Of a DNA stretch of 64,000 nt, positions 24,092 through 35,061 are shown piece by piece. How positions within the stretch are numbered: position 1 is the stretch's first letter; every line of letters begins with the position of its first letter. The DNA comes from Endomychus coccineus. Lineage: Eukaryota > Arthropoda > Insecta > Coleoptera > Endomychidae. The DNA lies in assembly GCA_958510875.1 (NCBI GenBank), contig OY294067.1:61702039-61766038 (forward strand), in the 5' to 3' direction. The translations under genes were made by a program, and so were the position numbers. The notes under the pieces were generated by a model. That model saw only the letters and a list, made by a program, of their open reading frames with translations. It was not told the DNA's origin and ran no database searches.

Positions 24092-24662
24092 TACGAAGGC
24101 AAGGGAAAAGTCTCTGAGAAATGAAACAGATGGCGCCACAATCGCAAATCCCATGTGACACTTGAGATGTACCATCTTTAACTAGAACGCATGGAAATGT
24201 TCAGAATGATATGGCATCCAGTTCTGTTTTGACAATCACACAAAGCACGCAGCCTTGAAATTTTTCCTAAATATGGAAAAAAGTGAATTTCGCGTTTTGA
24301 TCGAACACTAGTTCTTGCTTGAAAAAGACATTACGCAAACCAAAGCATAGCTTGTTAAACGTTATGAGGACTCTTTACCATCGATTGGAACGATTCACAA
24401 GTGGCTTACTGGTTTTCATTGTAGTAGTATGACCACAAAGGACGCCGAAAGTCCTTGTCGTCCAATTGAGGATACAATGCCAGAAATGGTCGATAAAATC
24501 CATGGTTTGATATTGGACTATCGGCGATTTAAAGTGCACGAGATTGCTGAGGCTATGGGCATCTCAGCCGAACAGGTACGGAACATTTTGCATAAATTTT
24601 TGAATATGAGAAAGCTATCTGCAAGATGGGTGCCGCATTTGCTTTTCATCTTGCCCTCGTAT
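24092..24662 (+). mobile_element. mariner copy 2, 571-bp deletion derivative
   Basis: The left end is TA then 'cgaaggcaagggaaaagtct'. Coding starts at about 24275 and holds the HTH region, including 'VHEIAEAMGISAEQVRNILH', up to 'ARWVPHLL'. The sequence then jumps directly to 'catcttgccctcgta', the far terminal repeat, at 24662. The whole catalytic domain is therefore deleted between intact ends. There is at least one early stop as well. It could only have moved with an outside transposase. Confidence 0.75.
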
Positions 24663-24669
24663 AGTGTTG

Positions 24670-25640
24670 ATATGGATTTTCCTGGTTTTTGTTAAATTTG
24701 GTGTCCTAATCCATCTCAATAAATTCAAAGGAAACAACATGTTCCCTGATTTCTTGAGGGTATCACTGCATTAAACCATTAATTCAAAAATGCTTTAGTT
24801 TTTCAGTTCTCCTAGGTGAGAGGTTGAATAATGAATCACTTTTGATCCTTTCAACTCTTTATGCATGCTGTGTTCTGTTGAAACAATCAAATTCTTGATC
24901 AAAATGATCATTTATATTTAATTTGATTGAAGTCGAAAGTTGAACTGAAAGCGACAGACTTTAATCTACTTTCGTCAATTGTATTATGAATGATAAAATG
25001 ATATAGAACTTGAAGTTACTGATGTGATAATCCAATCCGAGCGAAGATGAATAATTCAATCTCTCCTTTCATTCTTTTCATTTTGCACATGTTGAATAAT
25101 GGAATACTAATGAAATTGATAGATACAATAAGACTGTTTGAATTGACAGCTTTCAGATCAGTTTCTTAATGATGTTTGATGAATGCTAACTTTCTCCTTC
25201 AGTATATAAAGTGGATACCTGTGATAGAATAACTTAATTTTATTGCTGTATGTTAGAAACAAATCAATTATCAATGGTGAAGTTTAATGGCTAATAAATC
25301 GACACGCTTTGACGTAATGTTTTCATAACATTCTGTTTAATCTTCAATGAAATCAGATTTTCAATCTACTATAGACCCAACTTATCGAAATAAGGCGTGA
25401 TGTCGCATACATACATCGGTACCATATCCTCTATGATTAGTACTTCACAAAGGATTATGGTGCAACATACCACTTTTAAAACGCAAGTGCTTTGAAATTT
25501 ATTAAATTTCGATTGTCTAGGTCGAACGAAAGTTTGAGTTTTGGTAGTGGGCCCCACCTACCTCACGGAACCACAGCAGGCAGAAATAATAAAAATGCTG
25601 AAAAAAGATATTGCTTAGGTTAAACGGGTAATGTATAGAT
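24670..25640. other. Unassigned intergenic DNA
   Basis: No supported gene. A minus frame at 25369-25557 starts at a non-ATG codon and shows no domain. Confidence 0.4.
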
Positions 25641-25660
25641 TTGACTGCCTGTGGGATCAG

Positions 25661-25832
25661 CCCTTGACCATAGGAAGGAAAACATTTGGAGTTATGAACA
25701 AGATTCAGATGACTTTGAACCTGAACATCTGAATTCTGAATTGCTCGATGACCCCAAATATAGACAAGAGTTGCTGGACAGAACGAAATTCTATGGAGAC
25801 CGAATTACGTCACGGTATACGAAAGCACCCAG
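25661..25832 (+). CDS. Candidate internal coding exon, acidic protein of unknown function
   Basis: An open segment of about 57 codons has a composition unlike the surrounding noise: 'NIWSYEQDSDDFEPEHLNSE', then 'LLDDPKYRQELLDRTKFYGD' and 'RITSRYTKAPR'. It is charged and hydrophilic with little low-complexity bias. It ends at CCCAG|GTAGTA (a plausible splice donor at 25832/25833), with an in-frame stop just beyond. An AG at 25659-25660 could be the acceptor, although the pyrimidine tract is weak; an in-frame stop at 25642 bars further extension. I do not recognise the family and found no partner exon nearby, so it may be an exon of a large gene, a retrotransposed fragment or chance. Confidence 0.4.
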
Positions 25833-25839
25833 GTAGTAT

Positions 25840-26185
25840 TTAGCAAGATAAAATTGATTATGAACCAAATATGCGCAAATATACATCTACATATGTATCG
25901 AATGATGTTTACAGTTTAGAAACAAGTTATTATCATTATTATTAACACGAAATAATGGCAGAGAGAGAATTTCTGTGAGCCAAAGAAAATAAAATGAAAA
26001 TATTCATGACAAGCATTAAAGAGTAACAAAGTATAAAACGAGTTTACATAGCAACAATGATCTCAGTAGTCAGTAATACGGATCAAGACAATAAGAGGGT
26101 CACAAAGGGAAAAGCAATGTCAAATTTAAAGCATTGATAAGGATTGTAACCTAAAATCAAATTGGTTTCTGAAAGCATTAACAGA
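25840..26185. other. Unassigned intergenic DNA
   Basis: AT-rich sequence downstream of the candidate exon. No gene or element recognised. Confidence 0.4.
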
Positions 26186-26189
26186 AGAC

Positions 26190-26775
26190 GTGGAAATAAT
26201 ATGTTCAGGTGAATTATTCCTTGCAATAACAATTATATTACTAAAAAAAGATTATCTGATGTTGGATTTAAATTTTCTATTTCTAATTTGAAGCTATGTC
26301 AACGAAGACTGATGTCAATTTGAAAGAGAAGCAAGCATGATAAGCTGTCTGGAAGGAAATGATATACGATGCGATAAGCTATAATGAGGTCTCTACGAAG
26401 ACGTCTCTCTTGAAATGTGGGTATATTTGTCAGTATGAGCCTTTCTTCGTGAGAAGTTCTAATCCTACCAAAAAAAAGGCTTGTTACCAATCTATGAACA
26501 CCTTCCAGCCGTTTTTGATCAGATACGAGAACTAGATATCACACTGGATCAGCATATTCAAGAATAGGGTAAACGTATATTTTGTACAGATGCATGAAAG
26601 TTTTGAACGAAACTGTGGAGAATGATCTTCTAAGTAAGAACATATAGGACGGCTGTGACGGTTGATTTTTTCTGCGGTTATTGTAAACGTTATTTCGAAT
26701 ATGAGAAATATCCCTCATAGATAGAGAGTCTAGATTATTCGAGTTTTTCGTTACCAAAGAATGAAGTCCTTCCAT
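26190..26775 (-). mobile_element. LINE ORF2 C-terminal fragment
   Basis: Minus-strand reading gives 'RRSFSTVSFKTFMHLYKIYV' and 'YPILEYADPV' (26650-26540), the conserved 'LYK.YVRPILEY' block C-terminal to the RT in Jockey/CR1-type LINEs. 'HEERLILTNIPTFQERRLRR' and 'DLIIAYRIVY' follow (26440-26355). A stop separates the two segments. It abuts mariner copy 3 at 26776 with no spacer. Confidence 0.75.
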
Positions 26776-27380
26776 ATTGCGCCGTTTTGTAACCGTGAAC
26801 GAAACATGGATCCATCACAACACACCAGAGACCAAAGGACAGTCTAAGCAGTGGTCTGGCGAATCGAAGCTGAAGAAGGCCAAAGTGGGTTTATCGGTCA
26901 ACAAAGTTATGGCTACAATTTTTTTTTGGGGGTGCACAAGTTATCATCCATATCGATAACCTTGAAAAGGGCAAAACGATCACCGACGTATATTACGTAG
27001 GACTGTTGAATCGATTCGACGCCGATTTGAAGCGGAAGCGCCCACATTTGGCAAAGAAAAAGTGCTTCTCCACCACCGGCGCATACAGGTCCAATCACAA
27101 AATTGCATGAATTGAGCTACGTATTGGTTTTTCATCCACTATATCATCCAGATTTTGACCCCTGCAGTTTTTATCTATTTCCAAACTTGAAGAAATGGCT
27201 TGGCTGAAAGAGATTTTGCCCCAACGATGAGGTCATCACTGAGACCAACCCCTATTTTGAAGGATTGCCGGAATCGTGTTATTTGGGAGGGATCGAAAAA
27301 GTGTCGGGCTACAAGGACATTTTCACCAAATGATTCATTTCCTGTTTCATTTTTCAGAGACTTTTCACCTTGCTATCGTA
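26776..27380 (+). mobile_element. mariner copy 3, 5'-truncated 3' half
   Basis: It begins inside the catalytic domain with 'RRFVTVNETWIHHNTPETKG', where the first catalytic Asp of VDETW is now Asn. It continues with 'NRFDADLKRKRPHLAKKK' after frameshifts; the HHDNAP motif has decayed to HHRRI. The terminus 'cagagacttttcacc' and 'ttgctatcgta' (27380) is the right terminal repeat of the same family as copies 1 and 2. It is inactive. Confidence 0.8.
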
Positions 27381-27384
27381 CATC

Positions 27385-27840
27385 GCCAAAATGTTTCCCC
27401 ACTTTTCACACCTCAGCTTTTTTAAAAGATACCAATTCAACTATTAAAAGTTCCTTGCGTGAACTCCCAATTATACAACCTTACATTGTAAATATTTTGG
27501 GACTTATCACCACAATAGTTAGAGAATAGAATTTGTGACAACTCATATTGTAAGATGTTGGTAAAATAATGTAAATAGAGCGTCATCAGTCCTGAACCGT
27601 AGCGTAGTGTCCAGATCGAATAGGGAATTAAAGGGCGAAGCAGGTTGGTTCCGAGGTTATGTCACTATGAATCGTTCAATCAGAATACATTTGATATTTA
27701 TAATATATGTAATGGAAATAAATATATTGTATAAATATATTCTAAGAAATAGAATTGAAAATGTTTTCTCTCGGTCAATGATCCATTTGATAATTTATTT
27801 TCATTCTTCGAAGGGTGTAGGAGGTGAAAATTAAACGTGA
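27385..27840. other. Unassigned intergenic DNA
   Basis: No supported feature. The 109-codon frame overlapping this area and the mariner remnant is out of the transposase frame and has no resemblance of its own. Confidence 0.4.
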
Positions 27841-27844
27841 CAAA

Positions 27845-28130
27845 ATTCACTGCATTACCTAGTTATGTCGTGTTACATATGGGGTTATCTAATTCGAAAC
27901 ATATGGCAAAGGCAGAACACATGTTATTATAAGGCCAACTACCCACCACAGACAATCCAGATGACACACCCGGAGGAAGTAGGCACAGTAGAAGGCCGAA
28001 ATTAACATGGAACGATAGTGTTGACGAATACGCGAGAAGGATATTGGAGACAGGCAGTGAAGGCGGTAGACCCCTAGCGGAAATGACCAGAGAAATTTCA
28101 GGTTCTGATTTAATAATAATTACGTGATTC
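27845..28130 (+). mobile_element. LINE 3' end fragment
   Basis: The plus-strand frame reads 'RRPKLTWNDSVDEYARRILE' (27990-28050) followed by 'GGRPLAEMTREIS'. The 'RP...W.D.V.EDL...' block closes ORF2 of many insect LINEs. No RT core is attached. Confidence 0.55.
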
Positions 28131-28259
28131 TAATCACCAGTGGATACTATTTCTTTTAATTATTTATTTAATTGACGAGAGGATTTCGCTATCTATGGTT
28201 GCATGAGTATGATCATCTCATTCTTTTTACATCCTACTTATTTTATTATTATCAATGTG

Positions 28260-28900
28260 GGGGGGGGGACCTGTGAAGTTTCTTTGTGCCTTAGCCGTAG
28301 TCCTTTGCGTATCACCTAGGGCCTAGGGGGACATTTCTCACTCAAGAGTATTCACCGATATCCGGGGAATACTGGGTGACCAGATAGATGGTAAGAGCCC
28401 TGAAGAGGTTCAGCACCATCCTCTTTTCTAGTTTCTAGATCTCCCCAGTGTCACATAGCTCTACCGAGAGTCCTCTGCGTCTTGGGGGAACAGTGTTATA
28501 TACACACAATGTACATTGTCGTTTGTGTTTCTTCATATGCACCATCTGCACAAGGGTGAATCGCTCAGATTAATTTTGTACAGTTTGTAATTAAGCCGTC
28601 CATGATGTCCCGTTAGTATATGTGTCAACTATTTGGCGTTGGTTTTAACCATATTCCACAATTGGTGTGACCAGTCTTTCCTATAATGTGCGGTCCAATC
28701 AGTGCTTTAGACTGTCTACAACCGTTCACTGGTGGCCACTATTTCCAGGTTGTGATCTGACTTAGCAGTGAATTGTCTCTTTCAGATACTCATGGCCTAT
28801 CAGGAGTTATTTGGCCTCCAGCTTTCCTAGCTGATCGGATATTCCGTTTCCCTTATTGCTGAATGGCTGGGATCCGGAATTACAGCGTAGGTATATCTTT
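28260..28900 (-). mobile_element. I-clade-like LINE fragment: RNase H end and C-terminal zinc knuckle
   Basis: On the minus strand the first part resembles the end of a LINE RNase H domain (a GHSxIxGN-like block near 28860-28820). It is followed by 'YKINLSDSPLCRWC' style sequence (near 28580-28550) with an H..C continuation, the C-x2-C-H-C knuckle that closes I- and R1-type ORF2. 'LNLFRALTIYL' near 28410-28380 is the final helix. Frameshifts are present. A run of ten G residues at 28260 marks the left border. Confidence 0.55.
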
Positions 28901-28972
28901 TTATGAATTCGGCAGTATTGCCTTTTATAAGTATATTGCTCCGATTATTTCTCGACCAATCGCACTTTCATC

Positions 28973-30276
28973 AATGCAGTCAAATGGGTATAAAAATAGG
29001 CCCAACCCGTAAATCCTTGGGAAATGGATTGATTTTGATGAGACAAATTGCATTTTCTTCAGAATGTCATCAGAAGAGAAGTTGGCCAGAAATGAAGTTG
29101 CGCAAGTTGTTTAAATTGTTTATAAACAATAAATAAACAACTCAATCAGCTCATTTTTGAGATTGCATAAAAATTTTAATGAAATGCAAAATATGACGTT
29201 TTTGATTGGATGAAGACAATTTTTTGTTATAAACAATTTATTTATTAACAAAATAGATGGATTCGACCAAAATTAGGGTCGTTTTCTGATAATTTTGGTA
29301 TTCTGAGTTCGATTTTATCTTCAACATCGTGGAACGTATACCCAAAAATTTTGCTAATTTGTCATAAACAAATTATATTCATTATTAAATATATGGACCA
29401 AAATATCGAGTTTATAGTTGTTTCCGGATAATTTTGTCCTTCTGAGTACGATTTCATTGGTATTATGGTTTTGAATGCATACATAATAATTTTTAATTCT
29501 TATCAACATATACTTAGAGAAAAAAGAAATTTGACATTTGTATTCATTGTTATATAATATGCACACTCAGAAATTGATTATATGTCTTAATATGATAAAA
29601 AAATGGCATATGCCACTAATTTTAAATAATTGTTTCCCCTTCCATAACAAATCTCCCATACCTCCTCAAAAAATTAATATGTTTGATTTTATATATATTT
29701 ATTGATACTTTGTCATACTAAAACATCAAAATTTCCATTATTTTTTTCAAATCCACTTCTGAAAATTTCCACGAGAATGCATCTAAAGACCATAATAGCA
29801 ATAAAATCGTACTCAGGAGGTCAAAATTATCCAACAACAAGTATAAACTCGACATTTTGGTCAAATTCTTATTTTTAATAATAAATATGATTTGTGTATA
29901 ACAAATTAGCAAATTTGTGGGTACATATTTGACGATATTGATGATGAAGATGAAATCGAACTCAGAATACCAAAATTATCAGAAAATAACTCTGAAGTCG
30001 GAGTCGAATTCATCCATTTTGTTGAAAAATAAATTGTTTATTACAAAAAATAGTCTTTATCCGATCAAAAACGTTCAAATTTTTCATTTCATAGAAATTT
30101 TTATATAATCTCAAAAATGAGCTAATTGAATTGTTTATTTATTGTTTATAAACAATATAAACAATTTATGCAACTTTATTTGTGGTCAACTTTCTTTTTG
30201 ATGACATTTTGGAGAGAATATCAGAATTGACCAATTTCCCTAGAATTTACCCGTCCAATACCCAATTTGACTGCAG
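28973..30276. repeat. Palindromic foldback element 2, with ~140-bp subunits in its arms
   Basis: The outer ends match inverted: 'tgcagtcaaatggg' (28975) against 'cccaatttgactgca' (~30275). Large inner blocks also pair, for example 'aactcaatcagctcattttt' with 'aaaaatgagctaattgaatt', and the 29270-29330 segment with 29930-30020. Within each arm the motif 'gataattttggtattctgag' recurs ~140 bp further in as 'gataattttgtccttctgag'. The centre is near 29620. GTTTATAAACAAT and TTTATTAACAA motifs recur. No protein-coding content is supported, despite several 60-70-codon frames. Confidence 0.75.
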
Positions 30277-30279
30277 TAT

Positions 30280-31055
30280 ATTTACTTTTTGACAACACCA
30301 ACCAACACGCAATATTAGCGACAATTTGCATGGTGCTCAATAATCACCGACTATTCAGCTAGTTTGTCAATATATCTCTCTGATATAATTAATTAATTGG
30401 ATTCAAGAAACAATCATCATAACTATAGCACGACCTTGATTAATTAGCCAAAATTTTGATTTCTCTTTTATTCATTAATCTGACTGGACGTACTTTTGGC
30501 ATTAATCATCAGATTATTAATCCCAAAATTATGTTAATCATTATAAAATATAGTCGGAATTTAGATGCAATTAAGGTCTTGTTATATTACCCTTGATTAT
30601 TCCTCACTTCTGAAGCAAGCAATATCAGCTACGAGAGAAGCTTCACTAAATGGGAATTAGTTAAAAATTATTTACGATCGACAATAAGTACCTACCCCAA
30701 GATTGACCCAGTCTTTATTAACTATCCACCAAGAAACGCCTGATGCGATCGATATTGATATTGTTATTGAAGACGAAAAATAGAAAAACTAAACTTTAGT
30801 TTGAGTTTTAATTCTATTCTTATCTCTAATGTAAGATAATTATTTCTGCTTGCATTCAATAAACAATTTCCACAGTGTTGTAAATAATATATTGTATTCT
30901 CTCAACCCCAAAGCATAGTAATCATTATCCTACTCATTATTTCTTTCCAATAATAAGTTGAATGAATCAGTACTTCTGAAAATGATTTTTTTCCGTCAAA
31001 AAAAAGTGTATCATATGCAAGTTTGAATAGTATTTTTTTACAATTTTTTTATATA
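30280..31055. other. Intergenic DNA with a TAATC/GATTA-rich segment
   Basis: Between 30385 and 30545 several TAAT-core words cluster, including gattaattag, cattaatctg, cattaatcatc, attattaatccc and gttaatc. Homeodomain proteins bind such words, but the background is AT-rich. No gene is recognised. Confidence 0.35.
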
Positions 31056-31059
31056 TAAA

Positions 31060-33195
31060 TTCTCGGGAAATAGGTCACACTAACACAAATGCTTATTATT
31101 TTCGTCTTTACGTACGTTTCGGTCTCTCGACCAACACCAGAAGATGTATTATGTCTAAAACTGAATTTCTTAAAACTAATTGCATCTACACAAAGAGTCC
31201 TTATCGCACCAATTTCTATTAAAAATGCCCACGCCGACGAAACGTACAGAAACACGATTAATCGAAATTGTAACACATCATGATTTAAGTATATGAAATG
31301 TATCAAGAGTTCACTGCTTAGCAATATTGTTATAATATACAAACACATGTCAACAAAGGTCTGTCTACGACTGAAACCAAGAAATGTAACGCTCAAGTAT
31401 CTACTTTCGAACCAGATCTTGAAGATTCGTGAGGTAATAGGAAAAGGTTGTCAGACCTCATTAGAAATATTAATATTTGAGCATTCTACCTAAAATATAC
31501 TTTCAACATTATAAAGACGCATGTAGAAAATTTTCAAGGGTTTTAATTAATTAAATTAGTATGAATCTGACTCAATGACTCTGTCTTATGATTTACAGAT
31601 TTGGAGTCACGTTTTATGTGAATCATCTACAGAATAGATCTTTCATAATAATTGACTTCCTTAGTTAAAATATTCAAATTTTTATTAATTGAATTGATGG
31701 TTATAATCAAAGCAATGATTAGCAAGGGCGGTGGAATCTTATAAGTTCTTGCTCCTTGTACTATACTTACGCCCATACATTCTTTTTCGTAGATATTGTT
31801 TAGAGATTCCTGTGTCATATCGCAATCTAAACAATTTAATTTGTATACTGTGTGGGTTTCTTTATCTTAAGGTATTGAAGGTTTTAGATTTGAGAAATAT
31901 TTTCCAACGCAGTTAGTAGGTTTATGCGCAACATTTATATCATACTTTTTTAAACATTTCTTAATTTTCTCCTGTATGTCTCCGGAATGTATGGTAATGT
32001 TATAAAATTATCTGTGTTATCGTTTGTCATTTATATATGACTTTCCATTATAGATTTTGTTTATTCTTTTTATAATGATGGGATTGAAAAATGTTCTTGG
32101 GTACCAACTTATTTCCAGTTTATTACGAACAATTTTTGGGACGGGTCTCTGGGTGGGACAATTTAATCGCGTGATCTGTAAAGCTGTTTATAACACTTTT
32201 TTGATAACTTGTTGGTGCAACGGAATTGAAGTGAAGATAACGTTGAGACGAAACTTCTTTAGTAAATGACGAAGCTTTTATTTTTACATCTGCATCATGC
32301 CTAATGTTCATATCTAGGAAAATTATGTTTTTTTTCATTTCTATTCCACAAGTAAATTGAAGTGGAAATTGTTAAATTTATTAATCACGTACTGAATTTT
32401 ATCATTGGGAACACATATTAGGCAATCATCCACATACCACTTAAAGAATACGGGTTGAAAATCTAACGAATTTATTACAGACTCCTCTAGACATTCCATA
32501 ACTGAGTTAGCAATAGTAGCCGAAATACGAAATCCCATTGCTGTGCCAAATATTTGCCCAAAATAGTGCTCACGGTATTGAAAATAAGTGCATTCTAAGC
32601 AAAACTGTACTGCATTTATATATAAATTCAGATTGATCTAGAGGTATGTGGTTTTTAATCTCCGCCCAACGTTTTTTGATGCTACTCAATGCCAAAACGA
32701 CTGATACATTTTTAAATAATAGAACAACGTCCAAGGAAATTAATAGATGACCTACGGGTTCGGATTGATTTTTATAAATCCATTAAAATGTCATGAGTCT
32801 TTCACATAAAATTCATTTTTTCCTATTATTTTGTTGATAGATTGTGATACAAATAATAATAATATCACTCACAATGGGTCTTGGAGATACATCACCTTCA
32901 TGTAGTTTGGGAAGCCCATATATATAAGCTGCTTGCCCATCATGGCAAATTATAATTTTTTTCAATTCAATAGGCATTATCTTATTTTTGTACCATTTAT
33001 TTATTAATTTGGTCATGTCATTTTTTACTGATAACGTAGGGTCAGATTTGAATTTTATTTAAGTTGTTTCACTATTTAATAAATTTCCTATTTGGTTTTC
33101 GTAGTCATTTCTATACATTATGACTGTTTTATTACATTTATCCGCGTTCTTAGAATTTTCTTATAACAATAAATTTTGTCAAACTGATCATGTTG
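31060..33195 (-). mobile_element. Penelope-like element copy B (RT and C-terminal region)
   Basis: Minus-strand reading from 33190: 'DKCNKTVIMYRNDYENQIGN', then 'YIYGLPKLHEGDVSPRPIVS' (RT finger block), 'LISLDVVLLFKNVSVVLALS' (motif A), 'GTAMGFRISATIANSVMECL' (motif B) and 'FFKWYVDDCLICVP' (motif C, YVDD intact). The Penelope-specific connector 'FLDMNIRHDADVKIKASSFT' follows, ending in 'HAIKLSHPETRPKN'. The linker 'KKYDINVAHKPTNCVGKYFS' leads into a badly decayed GIY-YIG region (31870-31550). The terminal-repeat module at 31090-31285 closes the element. Several stops and frameshifts mean it is dead. The 5' half is missing. Confidence 0.85.
31089..31285 (-). repeat. Terminal repeat of PLE copy B
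   Basis: Inverted copy of the 5978-6150 module ('ttcgtctttacgtacgtttc', 'gcccacgccgacgaaacg'). It lies where a PLE 3' terminal repeat would be expected on the minus strand. The 115-codon minus frame across it is not a gene. Confidence 0.55.
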
Positions 33196-33199
33196 ACAG

Positions 33200-34085
33200 A
33201 CAATAATTGATTGATATTAGAATTCGAAAAATGTTTACAAAAAAATTTCGTTTTCTAGATTTACTTAATTAAAAATTCTCAAATTTGCAGCTCCCGTAAG
33301 TTTTAACTTTATAATAATCGTATACCTTCTAAGTGTAAGGTGATAGGAGGAAGGAGCGGCAAATTTAGCATCTATTCATCAACTACTGCCGATTATTATT
33401 GAAAAACTATTTCTAATCGAAATAAATAGATTCCCATTATTATGACTTATCTGATGTCACACGAATGCCGCGTTCATTACGCATAAAAGAAGCATTACAT
33501 AATTCGATCATCTGAAACTTCCTTCATTTAATAGAAAATGAATCAACTTTCACCGTGGATCATTTAAGCGTTATACAAATACTATCAATAATTCAGTTCT
33601 TGAAAAAACTGGTTTGATGTCTCCTTACGAATTCCGACTGGTTGATTTGCATTTGCACTATTGAGTAACGATGAACCACATTTAAAAAAAATCGTTCCAT
33701 CCATTTCACAAGTGTCGTATTGGTTATGGTCTCACTTTTGAAGCATGCATATTATGCATTTTGACGATTCGATAATTATTTATTTGTATCTTCATCAAAA
33801 ATTGGTATGTTGATTTGTGTAGAAGGAGAGGGAAACCTATAATGTTCGAAGAACATCGTGTGATTAATAAAATGCGTCTGCAGCCGACTTGTGTTATGAA
33901 GTCCAATTGAAACTGACGAAAACATTGGATTGGTAGTCTGTGAAAGAGTATTAGATGATGGCTAATTATAAAATTGATGTGCATGAAATGGATTAAATTT
34001 CGCTAATTACGATGATTTAACTATATATAATCTAAATGTATATAATTATTCTATAAATTATAACTATTCTATGACTTACGTTTCA
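33200..34085. other. Unassigned intergenic DNA between two PLE copies
   Basis: No gene is supported. A short match at 33840-33865 ('cctataatgttcgaagaaca') resembles the 3' end of the Jockey-like LINE at 16155 and may be a tiny fragment of it. Confidence 0.4.
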
Positions 34086-35053
34086 TCTATATTACTATAT
34101 AATCAAGATTAAGATAAACTATGGAATTTAATTTCAAAACTGTCACCGTCAGAAATGTAACAATGTTCGATAATCTTTTGAGGCTGAATTGAACAGACAA
34201 TACAGTGGTAATTGAAAATATCTGAGTTTGGTTAAATTTGAATTCGGTTATTACAAATTTTTGAAAGGTTAAAATCAATTTTATATTTAACACAATTATT
34301 TTTCGTAATTTGGATACTTTCTAATATCAAACGCTTATCATTATATTCAAAATTTTTGAACTGTAGTAGACAAATTAATGGTTTGTCCTTTATATGTTTA
34401 CCAAGTGCTGTGGATGAATTCTTTGTATATTCCTCTCCATTCAATATTTTATGAATGTATTAGCAAGATGTCAATGTATACGTTTTCGCAATATTTACAA
34501 GGGATAAAATATCATTTCATCCCATTTATTTGTGCTGCTAATTCCAGAGGGATATTCGTATGAAGAGATATGATATCTGATGATACTAAGATGTAGTTCA
34601 TTGGTATTGCAATTTTGTCAATGAATTCTTTGATGTAAAAAAGAATTTGAATGCTGTATACCACAGGTCGCATTGATATATTAGGTTTTGAATTTTGGGT
34701 AAGCCATTTACTTTTGGAGTATGAGCATTATGTACAGTTAATTGTCTATGAATGTATTTTGAAATATATTTCTTTTCGAAGTTATTATTTGAAAATTTGT
34801 TGGATTATTATTCAGTTTTTCATATTCTTCAGGATCATTCAATATTTTAAACACGCTATCCACATATTAATTTGTATGCATGATAACAGTTTTATTTCCT
34901 TTATCTGCTTTTAAGGTTAGATTTGATGGATTTTTTGGTTCCTCTGGAATTGTTTATTGATTTGTTGTTTTTATTTGTTAAATTTATTTTGTATGAATTT
35001 ATTTATTGTGTTTGTTACTTTTTGATCTAATTTCATTTGCTTGTTGAGTGAGT

Positions 35054-35061
35054 GTTATTGT
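35054..35061. repeat. Target-site duplication, left copy (GTTATTGT)
   Basis: An 8-bp direct repeat identical to 37228-37235 flanks the hAT element; 8 bp is the hAT hallmark. Confidence 0.9.

Noticed and set aside
27200..27529. 109-codon plus frame
   Set aside because: Runs across the mariner 3' end in a frame different from the transposase and continues past the terminal repeat.
31049..31396. 115-codon open frame on the minus strand and overlapping plus frames
   Set aside because: It lies over the terminal-repeat module of PLE copy B, which recurs without the frame at 5978-6150.
33838..33866. Short match to the Jockey-like LINE 3' region at 16155
   Set aside because: Only ~25 bp; too short to call an element.
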